Shown: piece by piece, positions 62,479 to 64,000 of the stretch
Position numbering within the stretch: the first letter of the stretch is position 1
Layout of the letters: each line of letters begins with the position of its first letter
Assembly (NCBI RefSeq): GCF_002844535.1
Contig: NZ_PJNH01000002.1
Location: 62,001 to 126,000, forward strand
DNA from: Halalkalibacillus sediminis
GTDB lineage: Bacteria; Bacillota; Bacilli; Bacillales; Alkalibacillaceae
Reading direction: 5' to 3'
DNA length: 64,000 bases
Translations under genes and position numbers: made by a program
The notes under the pieces: generated by a model
What the model saw: only the letters and a program-made list of their open reading frames with translations
Databases searched by the model: none
Told to the model about the DNA's origin: nothing

Positions 62479-64000
62479 TTGAAGTTAAAAAGAAATTGGC
62501 TGTTGATGTTAGCGTTTGTGTTGATGCTTGGTATGGTGTTAGTTGCTTGTAATAATGATGATACTTCAAGCGAAGAAGAGCCTGAAGAGGAAGAAACAGA
62601 AAACGAAGAAAATGAGGAAGAAGAGGAAGAGTCTGAGTCTGAAGAGGAAGAAACGGAAGAAGAAGAGGCGAAAGATGATGGTCCTCAGATGGGTGGAACT
62701 GTAACTGGCGCGATGGACACTGCTCCAGCTGGAGTTTTCAACCCGATCTTTTATACAGAAGCGTATGAAGCTAACATTTTAGACTTCACTCATGAAGGGC
62801 TTCTTTCACAAAACGAGAATCTTGAGTTTGTTGAAGGCCTAGCTAATGACTGGCAAATCAACGATGATCAAACCGAAATCACTCTAACTCTCGAAGAAGG
62901 CGTGAAATGGCACGATGGCGAGGAATTCACTGCTGATGATGTAGTTTTCACTTATAAAGCAATTGCGAGTCCTGGCTATGTTGAGGCTGGGGGAGTTCGT
63001 ACCGAGTATGCTAATAAATTAGTTGGTTATGAAGCGTTTAACACTGGAGAAACTGAAGAGTTTGAAGGTGTAGTTGCTGAAGATGATTATACAGTCACTT
63101 TTAAATTCGCAGAACCGAACGTGACAATTTTAAAAGATGTTGCATTCTCGATTATTCCTGAGCACGTTTTTGGTGAAGTGCCTGTAGAAGAAATCCCAGA
63201 GCACCCGGCAACACTTAATGCTGGAGAAGTTATCGGAACTGGACCTTTCCAGTTCACAGAAATGCTTGATCGTGAGCAATACGTACTTGCGAAAAACGCT
63301 GATTATTGGAAAGGTGAACCATACTTAGACCAGATCGTATGGCGTATCGTCGAGCAATCCGTCATGTTAGGACTGCTTGAAAATGGTGAGATTGACTTTA
63401 TTTCAGATCCAAACGGGGTGCCTGCAGCAGACTTTGAAACTGTTGATGGCCTAGAACATATCGAAATCATTGAACAGACGGATTTCGGATATCAGTTGAT
63501 GGGTTATAAGATTAACCACCGATCCGATGCTGAAATTGACAGTGGCGAAATCAATCCTGATAGCTGGGAGAAGAATAAAGATGTAGGTGAGCAATTAGTA
63601 AGGCAAGCGATGGCTTATGCAATCGACCGACAAGCCATTGTTGACAACTTATTATACGGCCACGGTTCTGTTATTAACGCACCGATCGCTCAACAATTCT
63701 GGGCGTATGATGAAAGTGCAACAACAGCTTATGAATACAACCCTGAAAAAGCAGGAGAATTGTTAGATGAAGCGGGCTATGTAGATACGAATGACGATGG
63801 ATTCAGAGAAACGCCAGATGGGGAAGAATGGATCGTCAACTTGAACTACCCGACTGGTAACAAGCTCCGTGAAAATTCTGCACCAATTTTAGCTCAATTC
63901 CTTGAAGAAGTCGGCATTAAGATCGACTTGAGACAACCGAAGGAAATGACAGCGTATGTTGAAGATTTGATCAATGATAATGGTGATTGGGATCTTTATC
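62479..64000 (+). CDS. SBP_5 oligopeptide-binding lipoprotein, 3'-truncated by window edge
   Basis: 507 codons are visible, with no stop before the edge. TTG 62479 starts MKLKRNWLLMLAFVLML with lipobox L-V-A-C; AAAGGGGTG is upstream. A linker of about 40 residues, nearly all Glu (24-65), follows, then the PF00496 domain (GGTVTGAMDTAPAGVFNPIF ... WHDGEEFTADDVVFTYKA). The Glu run resembles those of other lipoproteins here and fits high external salt. It is the solute receptor for oppD/oppF; permeases must lie beyond 64000. Confidence 0.9.
   Translation, partial: MKLKRNWLLMLAFVLMLGMVLVACNNDDTSSEEEPEEEETENEENEEEEEESESEEEETEEEEAKDDGPQMGGTVTGAMDTAPAGVFNPIFYTEAYEANILDFTHEGLLSQNENLEFVEGLANDWQINDDQTEITLTLEEGVKWHDGEEFTADDVVFTYKAIASPGYVEAGGVRTEYANKLVGYEAFNTGETEEFEGVVAEDDYTVTFKFAEPNVTILKDVAFSIIPEHVFGEVPVEEIPEHPATLNAGEVIGTGPFQFTEMLDREQYVLAKNADYWKGEPYLDQIVWRIVEQSVMLGLLENGEIDFISDPNGVPAADFETVDGLEHIEIIEQTDFGYQLMGYKINHRSDAEIDSGEINPDSWEKNKDVGEQLVRQAMAYAIDRQAIVDNLLYGHGSVINAPIAQQFWAYDESATTAYEYNPEKAGELLDEAGYVDTNDDGFRETPDGEEWIVNLNYPTGNKLRENSAPILAQFLEEVGIKIDLRQPKEMTAYVEDLINDNGDWDLY

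Overview
The window reads as a chromosomal segment of a low-GC, Gram-positive, endospore-lineage bacterium of the family Bacillaceae, probably a moderately halophilic one. The evidence is typical Bacillus-type ribosome binding sites (AAAGGAGG), frequent TTG and GTG starts, a bacillithiol-type FosB, families largely restricted to Bacilli (DUF3231, YndM/DUF2512, YhjQ, YpgR/CvfC, DUF2785), two osmoprotectant-linked loci, a subtilase, and acidic secreted proteins with Glu/Asp-rich linkers after the lipobox. No rRNA, tRNA, phage, IS transposase or CRISPR array is visible; this is core and accessory chromosome rather than an island.

Layout. 1-9.4 kb: small housekeeping and salvage enzymes (HAD phosphatase, APH-like kinase, HD hydrolase, solitary HI0074-type HEPN protein, MFS pump, C45 hydrolase, alpha/beta hydrolase, metallophosphatase, DUF925 nucleotidyltransferase, HIT protein, membrane protein, lipoprotein). 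9.6-11.6 kb: a YtrA-type GntR regulator with an ABC ATPase and permease. 11.7-14 kb: UspA plus a SulP anion transporter. 14-17.5 kb: the ATP-grasp / alpha-E / transglutaminase trio, a predicted peptide-processing module of unknown product. 17.5-22.9 kb: small membrane proteins, a large AAA/LuxR regulator that appears to start at AUU, a K+ channel, a VOC protein, a PH-like membrane protein and a minimal beta-carbonic-anhydrase-like protein. 22.9-26.3 kb: a response regulator / histidine kinase / amino acid permease operon. 26.4-28.8 kb: YhjQ, DUF3231, YndM and DUF2785 proteins. 29-34.6 kb: TrhO, a MurE paralogue outside a dcw cluster, a CaCA antiporter and a DJ-1/PfpI protein.

34.8-42.7 kb: a lipoprotein, two tandem paralogous proteins (the second with a His/Cys-rich tail), a PhnB-like protein, a TetR-controlled two-gene drug exporter with a clear double operator, a 39-residue small protein and a secreted subtilase. 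43-52 kb: YaiI/YqxD, a FixH/YtkA-like lipoprotein, an OpuC-type ABC importer with an M20 amidohydrolase, its divergent GbsR/OpcR-type regulator, then an M24 (creatinase-like) enzyme with a TetR. 52-56.2 kb: a Fur-boxed siderophore importer (binding lipoprotein, two FecCD permeases, FhuF-like reductase) without its own ATPase. 56.2-58.5 kb: a 21-bp tandem array, two small membrane proteins and CvfC/YpgR. 58.5-64 kb: FosB, an MFS transporter behind a perfect 20-bp palindrome, and an Opp/Dpp importer (two ATPases and a binding lipoprotein cut by the window edge).

Non-coding structure of most interest: (i) a 92-93 bp two-hairpin repeat present three times in the same orientation (15931, 34696, 37301); (ii) two arrays with an exact 21-bp period (9386 and 56218); (iii) several palindromic operators. 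I see no complete, obviously new defence or biosynthetic system. The best candidates for unexplored biology are the ATP-grasp trio with a repeat copy inside it, the tandem His/Cys-tail paralogues flanked by two repeat copies, and the AUU-start LuxR regulator.
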